The notes under the pieces were generated by a model. The model did no database searches. It worked only from the letters and a program-made list of their open reading frames with translations, and was not told the DNA's origin. Of a stretch of 64,000 bases of DNA, positions 22,701 to 30,495 are shown piece by piece. Both the position numbers and the translations under genes were made by a program. Numbering within the stretch: position 1 is the stretch's first letter; each line of letters opens with the position of its first letter. Source of the DNA: Mytilus trossulus (taxonomy: Eukaryota; Mollusca; Bivalvia; Mytilida; Mytilidae); contig NW_026963295.1 in assembly GCF_036588685.1 (NCBI RefSeq), positions 3,658,001-3,722,000 on the forward strand. The letters run 5' to 3'.

Positions 22701-25700
22701 CTCACACACCCGTAGGTGTCCTTCAGCTGGCCCCTTAAAAAATATGTATACTAGTACAGTGATAATGGACTTCATACTAAACTCTGAATTATACACAAGA
22801 AACTAAAATTAAAATCATACAAGACTAAGAATTTTTACAAAAGTTCTTACATGCACTTACAAAGCTAAGAACAACAAAGAAGGACGTTATATGTTTACAA
22901 ATATGCATTGGAATAAGACTAAAGTAATTAAAAGCTATTTTTATTTCCCTATGTGAAATGAAACAGATTAGTTCTGATATCTTACAACAAAGTTAACTTC
23001 ATTTAGTTTTGAAACATAAAACATCTGTGTGTACATGTACAAAGTTTTAAACAGAATGTTATTAAAAGAATATAACACCTAGGATTGGTTGTTGTGTTAA
23101 GCTTACTTGGGAGAGTTGCACTTTCGATCTGACTTATATATACATGATATATGAGACAGAGAGCATATAATTGTGTAAGAATTTTTTCTACAGTAACCTA
23201 TTTATTGTACAACATATGTTGTAGTTAAATAAAATTATTACATTATATCACATTTTTCAATAACATATGATGATTATGATCAAATTGCTAAAAGACCCCT
23301 CTCCTAAATCATTGAAAACTATCATTCTGCAATTATATCTTTTGGGCTAATCCCATCAAAAGGTATCTAATATATAGAATGTGAACAGGATCAGCTTTCT
23401 ATTCTAGAACACCAGTACGAGGGTGATCACCCCTGGATATTATAGGGTTTATGTTGCTCAGTCTTAAGTTTTCAGAATGCTATGTTTTGTAATCTGTTAG
23501 ATATAAAGAAATTTGTATGTAATGTTTTTTTTTAAATATACGAGCAGATATGTCTAATTAAAATGTTTTATTATATAGATAGATGAAGAAATGAAACATT
23601 TGTGAGGAAGAAAGAGATTGTGAAGTTTATATTAGTATATTGGTAGATGAAGAAATTAAACATTTGTGAAGAAGAAAGAGATTGAAAGGAAAAGTAATCT
23701 CATAATACAATAATTAAACGTAATACTAGCTGTTATACATAATAGATGATACAAAATATTATGTAAATAATGTTTCATTTTTTTCTATCAATTTTAACTT
23801 TCTTGTCGCTAAAATTATTTTCTTTTGATATTCTTTCAATATTTATTGCAATAATTAATTTCAATTAAAAAAATATGTTTTCTTGTCGCTAAATAGTTTC
23901 TTGTCGCTTGTTGTCGCTAAAATAATTCTTGTTGTCGCTTCTTGTCGCTTGTTGACGTTTGTTGTCGCTAAAATTCTTGTTGTCACTAATTAGTGAGACC
24001 GCAGTCATTTACCATATTTACACGTTTTTGTTTATAAAACTTACCAGCTTCTTTCGTTTCACCTTCACTTTCCTGTCAAGAAAAAAGAAGATAAATTCTA
24101 AAATAAACAAATTTATCATTTTTTTTTAATTACATGTAATCTTACATCTTCGATATAAACACCAACTTCAACATGTTCAAACACAAAAAAAAAAGTTTTG
24201 AGAGATTTAATTTAACTTAATCATCATTTGCAATGACATATCAATACTTTCTCTTTTTAAGATGAATTAGAATTATTACTGCTGTCTGTTAGATGCCAGC
24301 ATCAATTGGGATTTGACAGTTGCTACACCAGACACCAGTATTTTTAAAAAATTTGTAAGGGTTCCGCGGAACCCAGTGTCTCGCCTACTTTTGCTGTTAA
24401 TCACAGGCTCAACAAAAATGAGGAAAAAAATCAATAAATATATTTCTCTTGATACTATCTTATGATTGTACGAAGCTTCTGTCCAAGTTGGTAAAAATCT
24501 AGGATAGTTAATGAATCTAATAAATGTTTTGAAAACTTTAACTGCAGACTGTATGTAATGTTAACTGGAAGAAAATCTAAGTCCATTTAAAAGTAAAATA
24601 CAGAAAAAATGGAGTTATCTTTTTACAAAATTTACTTCTGGATTCCATTTTATGATCCTAAACAAACTTATGTCCAAGTTTGGTACAAACCAAGGATAGT
24701 TTAAGAAAGTCATTAAAATTCTAAAAACTTTAACAGTCCACAGAGTGAATGCAATGTTTTCCTGCAGAAAAAAACTAAGTCCATTTATAAATAAAATATG
24801 GAAAAAATAAAATTTCATTTTTACAAAATTTACTTCTAGATACTATCTTACTATCATAAACAAGCTTCTGTCCAAGTTTGGTAGAAATCCAGTATAGTTT
24901 AAGAAAGTTATTAAAATTTCAAAAACTTTAACCACAGAGTGAATATTTGTGGACGCTGCCGACGACGACGCCGACGGAATGTAGGATCGCTTAGTCTCGT
25001 TTTTTCGACTAAAGTCGAAGGCTCGACAACAACCAGAAATAAATTTCTAACTGTCAAATAGACAATTGATGAAAGCAACTCTTTAACTACAGCCCTGTTA
25101 ATCTTTAACTATGTATCCAAAGGCAAAGTGTCACTTGTGGGGAATCTTCTAGTTTTAACTTCTTCTTCTTCTTCTTTTGTATCTCCCTCCTATTGTAGGA
25201 GAACCACCGTCCTTGTGTAACGGCGTAGACTTTTAAAATCCCAACATCATAAAAGTCTACGCCGTTACCATGTTCCTGTGTACATGTGATAATTTTACAG
25301 ATGACAAATGGATGACATGTGCATGTTTAGTCCAAATAATTATGACCTCTTGGAAGGCTATCTTAAACTTTTGCTTTGACGCCTTCTTGCGTCAATGTAA
25401 GGTGTCAAAGAAAAAATATAATAGCCTATCAAGATGTCATAATTATTTGGACTAGTACATGTACATGTTGAACTTTTGAAATCATGTTTATGCAACTCGG
25501 TGTGTAAGCATCATAAATTATGTTTTATACATCGCAGAGCAACATAACACACAAAATCGATAGAGTGTAACAATATTAGCACGATGTACACCATGTGTGT
25601 AAGAAAACACAATTAAATAAAAATGTTTGAATAAAATGTGAAATGAACATTTTAGTTCGAGTCATTTGCAAAACACAAACGGCTTTCATGAATGGACTTG

Positions 25701-25837
25701 TTATTCAATTGTGTTTTCGTGTGACTACTAACACATTCTGACTGTCGAGGTTTACGAGGACTCTGGGTACTCCCTGTTTCTGTACTTTCTTCATCACTTT
25801 CGGCTTCTGAATGAGGCCTTCGCCTCCTGTCGGCCAT
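9919..25837 (-). CDS. CASC3: CASC3 (Barentsz/MLN51), exon junction complex core factor; 12 coding exons
   Basis: CASC3 clamps eIF4A3 onto spliced mRNA in the exon junction complex and acts in nonsense-mediated decay and mRNA localisation (family knowledge). Exons on the minus strand: 25837-25733, 24072-24045, 22555-22494, 21615-21472, 20366-20233, 19452-19267, 17950-16806, 15995-15831, 14721-14647, 13187-12958, 11768-11643, 10749-9919. All junctions are GT-AG and phases agree, giving 1076 residues (human about 703). Seen in order: acidic N-terminus with VSDYESANED; LDDDEDRKNPAFIPR and EHDLR (about 121-145); GRWNHDK and YGYDIR (about 172-201), the SELOR region with its conserved aromatics; an Arg/Tyr/Asp-rich tract (about 225-430); KSYSKDRRAR; GRSKRYSSQRQR; Pro-rich exons; TTYYAPE; and a repetitive acidic tail. 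The Met at 25837 (MADRRR) is chosen over the in-frame upstream Met at 25858 because it matches the family start. Confidence 0.93.
11168..11258. mobile_element. Hairpin miniature element in CASC3 intron 11
   Basis: Left arm ACACAGTGTGCAATTTTCC and right arm AACAATTGCACACTATGT form imperfect inverted repeats around an AT-rich centre. Just left, about 11045-11100, is a retroelement tail fragment (TTGTCTCATTGGCACTCATA). Confidence 0.55.
11643..11768 (-). CDS. CASC3: CASC3 exon 11
   Basis: Forty-two codons, phase 0 at both ends: NQLQEVYRHGTTYYAPE, like the family's VYGGVTYYNP block, followed by KRTKSAIPIVNPE. Acceptor TTTTCAG, donor GTGAGT. Confidence 0.92.
12545..12990 (-). repeat. Tandem duplication of the CASC3 exon-10 end and 5' splice site (about 74 bp x6)
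   Basis: GGAGAAGATA occurs at 12563, 12662, 12737, 12811, 12885 and 12959, spaced 99, 75, 74, 74 and 74 bp. The last copy is the true end of exon 10. On the minus strand each copy reads TCTTCTCCA followed by a GT donor (five GTAAGT, one GTGAGA). Three downstream copies also carry an AG acceptor, leaving acceptor-donor intervals of 34 nt (12736-12769), 34 nt (12661-12694) and 59 nt (12562-12620). Confidence 0.93.
12958..13187 (-). CDS. CASC3: CASC3 exon 10, Pro-rich
   Basis: Encodes STSALPNGPPQRLFRPPP and further Pro-rich sequence ending PIPGVSSP. Acceptor TTTTCAG, donor GTAAGT. The last part of this exon, with its donor, is tandemly duplicated into the downstream intron. Confidence 0.92.
13271..13486. 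mobile_element. Palindromic miniature element, CTGTGGATTCATT ends
   Basis: Left TACTGTGGATTCATT and, further in, ACCAATTTTCATGGATT are mirrored on the right by AATCCATGAAAATTGGT and AATGAATCCACAGTA. It lies in CASC3 intron 9. Diverged or partial relatives are seen near 13920, 18440-18660 and 21838-21890. Confidence 0.85.
13560..13674. repeat. 23-bp minisatellite x5
   Basis: Copies of ACTGTTGTACATGATTTAT and the next four bases begin at 13560, 13583, 13606, 13629 and 13652, an exact 23-bp period, in CASC3 intron 9. Confidence 0.92.
14101..14392. repeat. Dispersed repeat (ATGCCCCACTTTCGATAC family)
   Basis: Begins TTTATGCCCCACTTTCGATA and ends near GAGTGGGGCATTCGTG, with an internal TCAAATTAGAGTTTTTACCC. 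Inverted relatives occur at 47050-47300 and, split by another element, at 3980-4345. It lies in CASC3 intron 9 and has no meaningful coding capacity. Confidence 0.65.
14647..14721 (-). CDS. CASC3: CASC3 exon 9, Pro-rich
   Basis: A 75-nt exon coding for GFQKQEVAVPFPQPILRPP and onward. Acceptor TTACCAG, donor GTAAGT; the phase matches both neighbours. Confidence 0.87.
14838..14905. repeat. Short hairpin
   Basis: AAAATTTGGTGCACA near 14837 is mirrored by TGTGCACCAAATTTT near 14883, with a second inner pair GAATAAC/GTTATTT. It could form a stem-loop of about 68 bp in CASC3 intron 9. Confidence 0.6.
15690..15826 (+). mobile_element. 5'-truncated retroelement tail next to CASC3 exon 8
   Basis: Contains AGGGGCTACCTGAGGCCCA and ends TTCCCCATTTCCATTCTTAA, matching the tail on the RT-like element at 61340. 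It stops only a few bases from the exon 8 donor at 15830. Confidence 0.7.
15831..15995 (-). CDS. CASC3: CASC3 exon 8
   Basis: Encodes KSKRSSQGQAEN and then GGRSKRYSSQRQR, nearly identical to the family's GGRAKRYSSQRQR. Donor GTACAT. A retroelement tail begins within about 10 nt of this donor. Confidence 0.94.
16806..17950 (-). CDS. CASC3: CASC3 exon 7, Arg/Tyr/Asp-rich disordered region
   Basis: The largest exon, 1145 nt, open throughout in the spliced frame. It carries repeated units such as GYDRPPRRDYDNR, DSNRGY and DSGRGY, then a basic segment (EQERKIPPRFLKKKEQRLQQ), a Gln-rich stretch, and ERKSYSKDRRARTVGK, which resembles the family's KKSYSRARRTRTKVG block. ORFs in other frames and on the plus strand here are shadows. 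Confidence 0.92.
18440..18660. mobile_element. Diverged palindromic miniature element
   Basis: Carries ATCCACGAAAATTGATACCC and AAATCCACAGT on the right and a weakly matching left half, a degraded relative of the element at 13271. It lies in CASC3 intron 6. Confidence 0.45.
19267..19452 (-). CDS. CASC3: CASC3 exon 6, second half of SELOR region
   Basis: Encodes RKKLWQDEGRWNHDKY and APKSREELITMYGYDIR, then a Gly-rich run. This segment wraps around eIF4A3 in the known complex. Acceptor TTCTAG, donor GTAAAG. Confidence 0.96.
19866..19990. repeat. Dispersed repeat (CGCCAGATGCACGTTTCGTC)
   Basis: ATACGCCAGATGCACGTTTC and GATTCATCAGTGACCCTTGA are recognised as a common bivalve dispersed repeat. 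It lies in CASC3 intron 5 and has no coding content. Confidence 0.5.
20233..20366 (-). CDS. CASC3: CASC3 exon 5, first half of SELOR region
   Basis: Encodes EQPDKSK then LDDDEDRKNPAFIPR and GAFYEHDLR, the strongest family signature. The aromatic next to EHDL corresponds to the RNA-stacking Phe known in human MLN51. Donor GTAAGT is excellent. Confidence 0.96.
21340..21487 (-). repeat. Tandem duplication of the CASC3 exon-4 end and 5' splice site (34 bp x5)
   Basis: CCATCCCCA occurs at 21340, 21374, 21408, 21442 and 21476, an exact 34-bp period. On the minus strand the unit is TGGGGATGGAGAG followed by donor GTTTGTAC. The copy at 21476 is the real end of exon 4; the copies at 21374 and 21408 keep the donor. 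Using the first downstream copy would add 34 nt and shift the frame. Confidence 0.95.
21472..21615 (-). CDS. CASC3: CASC3 exon 4, acidic
   Basis: Forty-eight codons, about half of them Glu or Asp, ending GEERQSGDGE, which matches the conserved ERQSGDG of vertebrate CASC3. The donor GTTTGTAC is the first of a tandemly duplicated set (see the repeat at 21340). Confidence 0.92.
21687..21835. mobile_element. GGATCC-ended miniature element in CASC3 intron 3
   Basis: Ends CCGGATCCAGCCATTTT and CCCTGGATCCGCCAATG, core CCATTCAAATGCATTGATCG. It abuts a fragment (TACTGTGGATTCAATT) of the palindromic element family. Confidence 0.8.
22494..22555 (-). CDS. CASC3: CASC3 exon 3
   Basis: Encodes DLEVSDYESANEDN and an acidic run, corresponding to the conserved SDYESAED stretch of CASC3. 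Acceptor TTTACAG, donor GTTTGT. Confidence 0.9.
22596..22850 (-). mobile_element. 5'-truncated retroelement tail in CASC3 intron 2
   Basis: Reads GAAATGGGGAATGTGTCAAA at its left end, then ACCAACAGGTCTTCAATGCA and TACACAAGAAACTAAAATT. It matches the 3' tail of the element at 61340-62549 in the same orientation. Confidence 0.8.
23560..23700. repeat. Direct duplication of about 73 bp
   Basis: AGATGAAGAAATGAAACATT near 23581 recurs as AGATGAAGAAATTAAACATT near 23645, each followed by TTGTGA(G/A)GAAGAAAGAGATTG. Confidence 0.75.
23803..23996. repeat. Cluster of TTGTCGCT motifs
   Basis: Exact TTGTCGCT octamers occur at 23803, 23883, 23901, 23911, 23932, 23942 and 23962, plus variants TTGACGTT and TTGTCACT, just outside CASC3 exon 2. 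Spacing is irregular (10-80 bp). Confidence 0.85.
24045..24072 (-). CDS. CASC3: CASC3 exon 2 (28-nt micro-exon)
   Basis: Encodes ESEGETKEA plus one base. Acceptor TTGACAG, donor GTAAGT. It is only 28 nt long, so gene finders could easily miss it; the other two phases run into stops here or in exon 3. Confidence 0.87.
24355..25030. repeat. Dispersed element with about 195-bp internal tandem repeats
   Basis: Between GGGTTCCGCGGAACCC and GACTAAAGTCGAAGGCTCGAC are three copies of a roughly 195-bp module; CTTCTGTCCAAGTT-like cores lie near 24476, 24667 and 24865. The right end has a GACGACGACGCCGACGG tract. It lies in CASC3 intron 1. Confidence 0.7.
25217..25268. repeat. 18-bp-arm perfect hairpin
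   Basis: GTAACGGCGTAGACTTTT at 25217-25234 is exactly complementary to 25251-25268, with a 16-nt loop. It lies in CASC3 intron 1. Confidence 0.9.
25310..25470. mobile_element. Nested hairpin miniature element
   Basis: TAGTCCAAATAATTATGAC (25328-25346) is perfectly mirrored at 25436-25454. Inner pairs (AGGCTA/TAGCCT, TTTGACGCC/GGTGTCAAA) and an outer ACATGT-rich pair extend the fold. The 61-codon ORF across it is palindrome-derived. Confidence 0.85.
25733..25837 (-). CDS. CASC3: CASC3 exon 1
   Basis: Encodes residues 1-35, MADRRRRPHS... ending RQSEC. The donor is GTTAGT, a weak site. It was chosen because SEC joined to ESE of exon 2 reproduces the conserved family order and leaves phase 0, the only phase that keeps exons 2 and 3 open. 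Confidence 0.85.
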
Positions 25838-26082
25838 TTTTTTTTCAACTTCCCACATGAGATGTGGAGTTATCTCCCTTTCCCAAATAAATTAAAAGGG
25901 GGGTCAGATATAAGACCACTGGAAATAAGTTTCAACAACGTTTGTGGGTTATCATAAGGCTACAGTGAAAATCTAGTCAATTCAAATTTCACTCATCAAA
26001 TGATTATTTAATCTAGTCTATTCATATTATCAAAATATCCAGACAATTTTCATATTTTTTTTTTAATTAAAATATTTAGTAA

Positions 26083-26903
26083 GGGGACGACCATTTGTTA
26101 TTCTGGTGGGGGCCAGGAGGATTTTGAAAATAAATAACTCAGCCTTGATAATCACAAAAATAAATGGTTTGTTCTTTGGTAGTTTGAAAATAAATTACCT
26201 GACTTGCAATATATTGAAAATAAATACACAGCAGGTCTATATAGCTTCTTGGGCCTTCACTGAGCGGTTCAAAAACCCTTCAAAAAATGTTTTGCCTCGC
26301 TCCGCTCGGCGAAATATGTTATATATGTTTGACAATATTTTTGAAAGAGGCTAGGTAAAACCAAACTTTAATACTCTATGTATGCAATACATGAATAAGT
26401 GGTTGGGAAAAAGTGATTCATCAGTTCAATGAAGACTTGAAAGTCTAAAATACTTAATCTAATTATATACCAATTGTCTTTTACAATATACTATGTATTT
26501 GTGTTTCGTTTGTCCTATCTGGCTTTGTATTATCTTAATATGTTTGTATATATTGTCCTCTATTACACAAGTATGTGTCTGAGATTATGAATAAAATCTT
26601 GAATCTTAAAATTTCTGCAGGGGATATAATGATTAATTTTGATACACAATAACTTGACTATACATGTATTATTCATAATTAACAAATATTGTTGAAATTG
26701 TGTGTTTTCGAATATCATAAATATAGTTGTGAAAATGAATAATCATGCAGTCCCTTGGTTTAATGAAAATGAAAAATCTTGCTTCAATAGTGCAGAAAAT
26801 GAATAATCTGTCCTCTTAGTTTACAAAAATAAATAACCGATAAAAAACAAATCCTCCTCCCCCCCCCCCCCCCCCCCGCGCAGAATATCAAATGGTCGTC
26901 CCC
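26083..26903. mobile_element. Non-autonomous DNA transposon, Harbinger-like, TAA target duplication
   Basis: The left end GGGGACGACCATTTGTTATT is mirrored at the right by a sequence ending GATATTTGACC-type complement (AAATGGTCGTCCCC at 26890-26903), about 22 of 23 positions. TAA flanks both ends (26080-26082 and 26904-26906), the 3-bp duplication typical of PIF/Harbinger elements. The 821-bp interior has no transposase. It contains recurrent GAAAATAAAT-type phrases, an 18-nt-scale C run near 26860 and a fragment ending ATGAATAAAATCTTGAATC that looks like a retroelement 3' end. Confidence 0.75.
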
Positions 26904-27130
26904 TAAACAAGTCAATCATGTTAGTGTTTATCTGTATCATTGTAATTTGAGGTATCTGCATTCTGTTAAATTCATGACTTCTATCTTGAATTAATATATA
27001 AATAAGACGATCATATCTATTGCTCACACATTGAAAATAAATTTCTCGAAAAATCTCAAGTTTCATATTTTTTGTATTTTTTAAGGTATCTTGCTCATTT
27101 TGTTAAAATGTGTTATTTATCTTTTTGAAC

Positions 27131-27560
27131 TTTTTATACGACCGCAAATTTTGAAAAAAATTTCGTCGTATATTGCTATCACGTTGGCGTCGTCGTCGTC
27201 GTCGTCCGAATACTTTTAGTTTTCGCACTCTAACTTCAGTAAAAGTGAATAGAAATCTATAAAATTTTATCACAAGGTTTATGACCACAAAAGGAAGGTT
27301 GGTATTGATTTTGAAATTTCATAAATAAAAAGAAAATTTCTTCAAACATTTTTGTGAGAGGAATAATATTCAACAGCATAGTGAATTGCTCTAAGAGAAA
27401 ACAAAAATTTTAATTTCTTTAGAACACATTCATTCTGTGTCAGAAACCTATGCTGTGTCAACTATTTAATCACAATCCAAATTTAGAGCTGAATCCAGCT
27501 TGAATGTTGTGTCCATACTTGCCCCAACCGTTCAGGGTTCAACCTCTGCGGTCGTATAAA
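27131..27560. mobile_element. Miniature element with TTTATACGACCGCA ends
   Basis: TTTATACGACCGCA near 27132 is mirrored by TGCGGTCGTATAAA near 27547. The interior has a GTCGTCGTCGTCGTCGTC tract and no coding sequence. Related sequence lies at 42054-42620 and near 45950-46005 (CGCGGTCGTATAAA). Exact outer borders are uncertain. Confidence 0.65.
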
Positions 27561-27589
27561 GCTACGCCCTGCGGAGCATCTGGTTTTAA

Positions 27590-27960
27590 TTTGAACAAGG
27601 ATTTTTTTCAGTGTACATGGTGTAGAATCGTAAGCATGGGGCACTTGTCCGATTATCACTGTATATTGGAATGTACTTCAAGTTTTCGATCCGAAAAACG
27701 TACACGGAGTATAAATTTATCCTCCTATTTTGTACAACGACATAATACATTTAAATTTTCGGAACTAATGTCGAGTACACGAAAACCAGTCCTGAAGAAC
27801 TTTGTTTATTTATAAAAAATATTAATACTTGTGTTTGTCCTCCTGGCTAGAGACTTCTGTAACCTCTCTCCTTGTTTTGTATATAATGTAAATAGTTATT
27901 GCTGTTATCTCTGTACTGATGTAATGCATTGGCTTTATGAGAATAAAGATATATAAAAAG
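27590..27960 (+). pseudogene. 5'-truncated non-LTR retrotransposon 3' fragment
   Basis: The translation includes CIVSMG-like and DYHCILEC, then NTFKFSELMSSTRKPVL. This resembles the last residues of CR1/jockey-type reverse transcriptase ORFs, where a Cys/His cluster precedes a KFxELM motif. It is followed by a 3' UTR-like stretch ending GAGAATAAAGATATATA. Everything upstream of the tail is missing. Confidence 0.5.
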
Positions 27961-27965
27961 AATGT

Positions 27966-29785
27966 ATGAGGCAAATCAGGAAAGATGAGTGGAACTATAT
28001 TAACACAACAATCTTGGAAGGGCTAGAAAACAACAACTCAAAACCCTTCTGGAAATCAAGAAAACAGGACAACATAGGAATAGCACCTCTTAAAAGCAAT
28101 GGCCACCTCATCAATGACAGTAGAGGGAAAGCAGAACTACTGATAAAACAATTCAATTCAGTATTCACAAGAGATATAGACAAAACTCTGTCAAAAACAT
28201 CAAAGCATATAAAAAGCACAATACCGCCTTTAGACATAAGACCAGATGGAATCGAAAAGCTGCTGGAAAAGTTGTATACATCCAAGGCATCAGGACGACA
28301 TACCAAACCGAATATTAAAAGAATGCTCAAAACAACTATAGCATCTGGACTAACATTGATAATTCAAAAATCCATCAACACTGGTACATTACCAAGAGAC
28401 TGTCTGAAGGCAAATATATCAAGTGTCTTCAACAAGTGAGATAAATGCATGCACCAGAAAACTATAGACCAGTATCATTAACATCTGTACCATGCAAGCT
28501 ACTGGAACATATTATCTATAGATATATATTAAAACATCTAGAAAGGCACAGAGCATTTCCATCACTAAACCATGGTTTCAGGTTAGGCTTTTCCTGTGAA
28601 ACACAACTGCTTGCCACACTACGTGACTTCATGAAAGCCTTTGACGCAGGAAAACAAATTGATGTAGCTATCATTGACATCTCCAAAGCATTTGACGCCG
28701 TGCCACACAACAAACTGCTTCACAAAATGAATGAATACCGTATTAGAGGACCACTAAACAAATGGTTAGACATGTTCATAACCCAAAGGAAATTGAAAGC
28801 TGTCGTAGATGGAGAGGAATCAGAAGAAGCTTCTGTAGACCCCGGTGTACCAAAAGGTACAGTACTAGGACCACGTCTCTTCCTCTGCCGCATTAACGAC
28901 CTTACAGATGCAGCTCAATCATCGGTCAGACTCTTCGCATATGACTGCCTCAGGCTCTTTTACAGGAACATAAATAACCAACATGACCACACACTCCTAC
29001 AGCGAGACCTCCAAAACCTAGGGGTATGGGCCAAAAACTGGGACATGCGCTTCAAAGAAGTGCTATATTCTTAGCATCATTTGAAAACAAAAGTCAGAAG
29101 ACGGTACAGCCTAGACGGACATGTACTGCAACAAGTCCAACACAATCCATACTTTACAAATATCAGAAGACCTAAAATGGACTACGCACATCTCAAATGT
29201 AGCCAAGAAAGCCAATTCGACAATCGGCTTTCTAAGACGAAATCTACGCTTCTGCACAAAAGATTGCAAAAACACCGCATATATATCATAAGTAAGATTA
29301 ACTATGATAGAATATGGAGCCATAATATGGGACCCATATACACAATATGATATAATTCAATTGGAAAGAATACAACGCAGAGAAGCCAGATTCATCACAG
29401 GCGACTACAGGTCTAGAAAAGAGGGGTCGGTCAACAAAATGTTAGCCGAGTTAAAACCAGACAACCTACAATCAACAAGACCAAGTCAACGCTGGTATTT
29501 CTGTACAAAGTGGTTGAGGGATTGGTCCAAGCTAATAATCCCGACGATTTTCTTGTTAAAAGTAAATCTAAGAGGAAAATCCAACCTAAAACATTTGACA
29601 ATTTTGTAAGTGCCAATATAGTGACAAATTCAGTGAAGAACAATACGAAGGCACTAGAAACTATTCCTAGCAACACCGATCCATATAAGACATATTTCTT
29701 TGTCAAGAGCATACTACACTGGAACCAACTGGAAGACCGTATTGTATGCACATATACAGTTAAGAGCTTCAATGCTGCTCTCTAA
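27966..29785 (+). pseudogene. Jockey-like non-LTR retrotransposon ORF2 relic (reverse transcriptase)
   Basis: The linker and reverse transcriptase are recognisable, split over several frames: 27966-28439, 28445-29074, 29081 onward, 29304-29609 and 29510-29785. Visible RT blocks are LTSVPCKLLEHIIYRY, DISKAFDAVPHNKL (motif A, catalytic Asp), GVPKGTVLGP (motif B) and FAYDC at 28934-28948, where the catalytic motif should be FADD: the first Asp codon is TAT (Tyr) at 28940. The C-terminal IIWDPYTQYDIIQLERIQRR is typical of jockey-type ORFs. The endonuclease is absent. It is inactive because of the frameshifts, internal stops and lost catalytic Asp. Confidence 0.88.
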
Positions 29786-30189
29786 TAGGTATCTCTCTCT
29801 CCCGTTCAGTAAAAGCAAGAATTAGTATCTTCAACGTACAGATACAGATACAAATGAATGTTCCTTCACAATAAAAGACCAGAGTCCGTTCAGTCCAAAT
29901 GCAACATATAAGATATTTGTTCTTGGTATTGATAGGGGGTATAATTTCATGATCTTTAAAAAAAAAATTGAGTCAGATCTTTTTCTAGTTGCGCAAAATG
30001 CCATCATGTTTATTTAGTGTTTCGACGCTCTCCGCAATGACCATCACTCAATTCAGTTTTCAAAATTTAACACTGCATGACTGGGGGAAATCGAGAGTCA
30101 GAATTGTTTTGTTTGTTGACTTTGTTATCGGCTTGACAAGAAACAAATGTTTTCATCATTTTGAAATTAAATGGTAATTCCCTAATGAC

Positions 30190-30495
30190 AAAATTAACAG
30201 ATCTCATAAACATGTTTAACCCCGCCGCAATTTTGCACCTGTCCCAAGCCTCTGGCCTTTGTTAGTCTTGTATGATTTTAAATTTTAGTTTCTTGTGTAT
30301 AATTCTGAGTTTAGTATGACGTCCATTATCACTGTACTATTATGGATATTTTTAGGGGCCAGCTGAAGGACACCTACGGGTGCGGTAATTCTCGCTACAT
30401 TGAAGACCCATTGGTTGCCTTCGGCTGTTGTCTGCTCTATGGTCGGATGGTTGTCTCTTTGACATATTCACCATTTCCTTTCTCAATTTTAAGTT
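30190..30495 (+). mobile_element. 5'-truncated retroelement tail
   Basis: Begins CATGTTTAACCCCGCCGCAA, passes AGGGGCCAGCTGAAGGACAC and ends near CACCATTTCCTTTCTCAATT. It matches, on the opposite strand, the tail attached to the ORF at 61992-62549. Confidence 0.8.

Noticed and set aside
25270-25455. 61-codon Cys-containing ORF
   Set aside because: It lies across a palindromic miniature element in CASC3 intron 1.
25733-25858. CASC3 start at the upstream Met (MWEVEKKMADRRR)
   Set aside because: In frame and possible, but the conserved family start MADRRR corresponds to the downstream Met.
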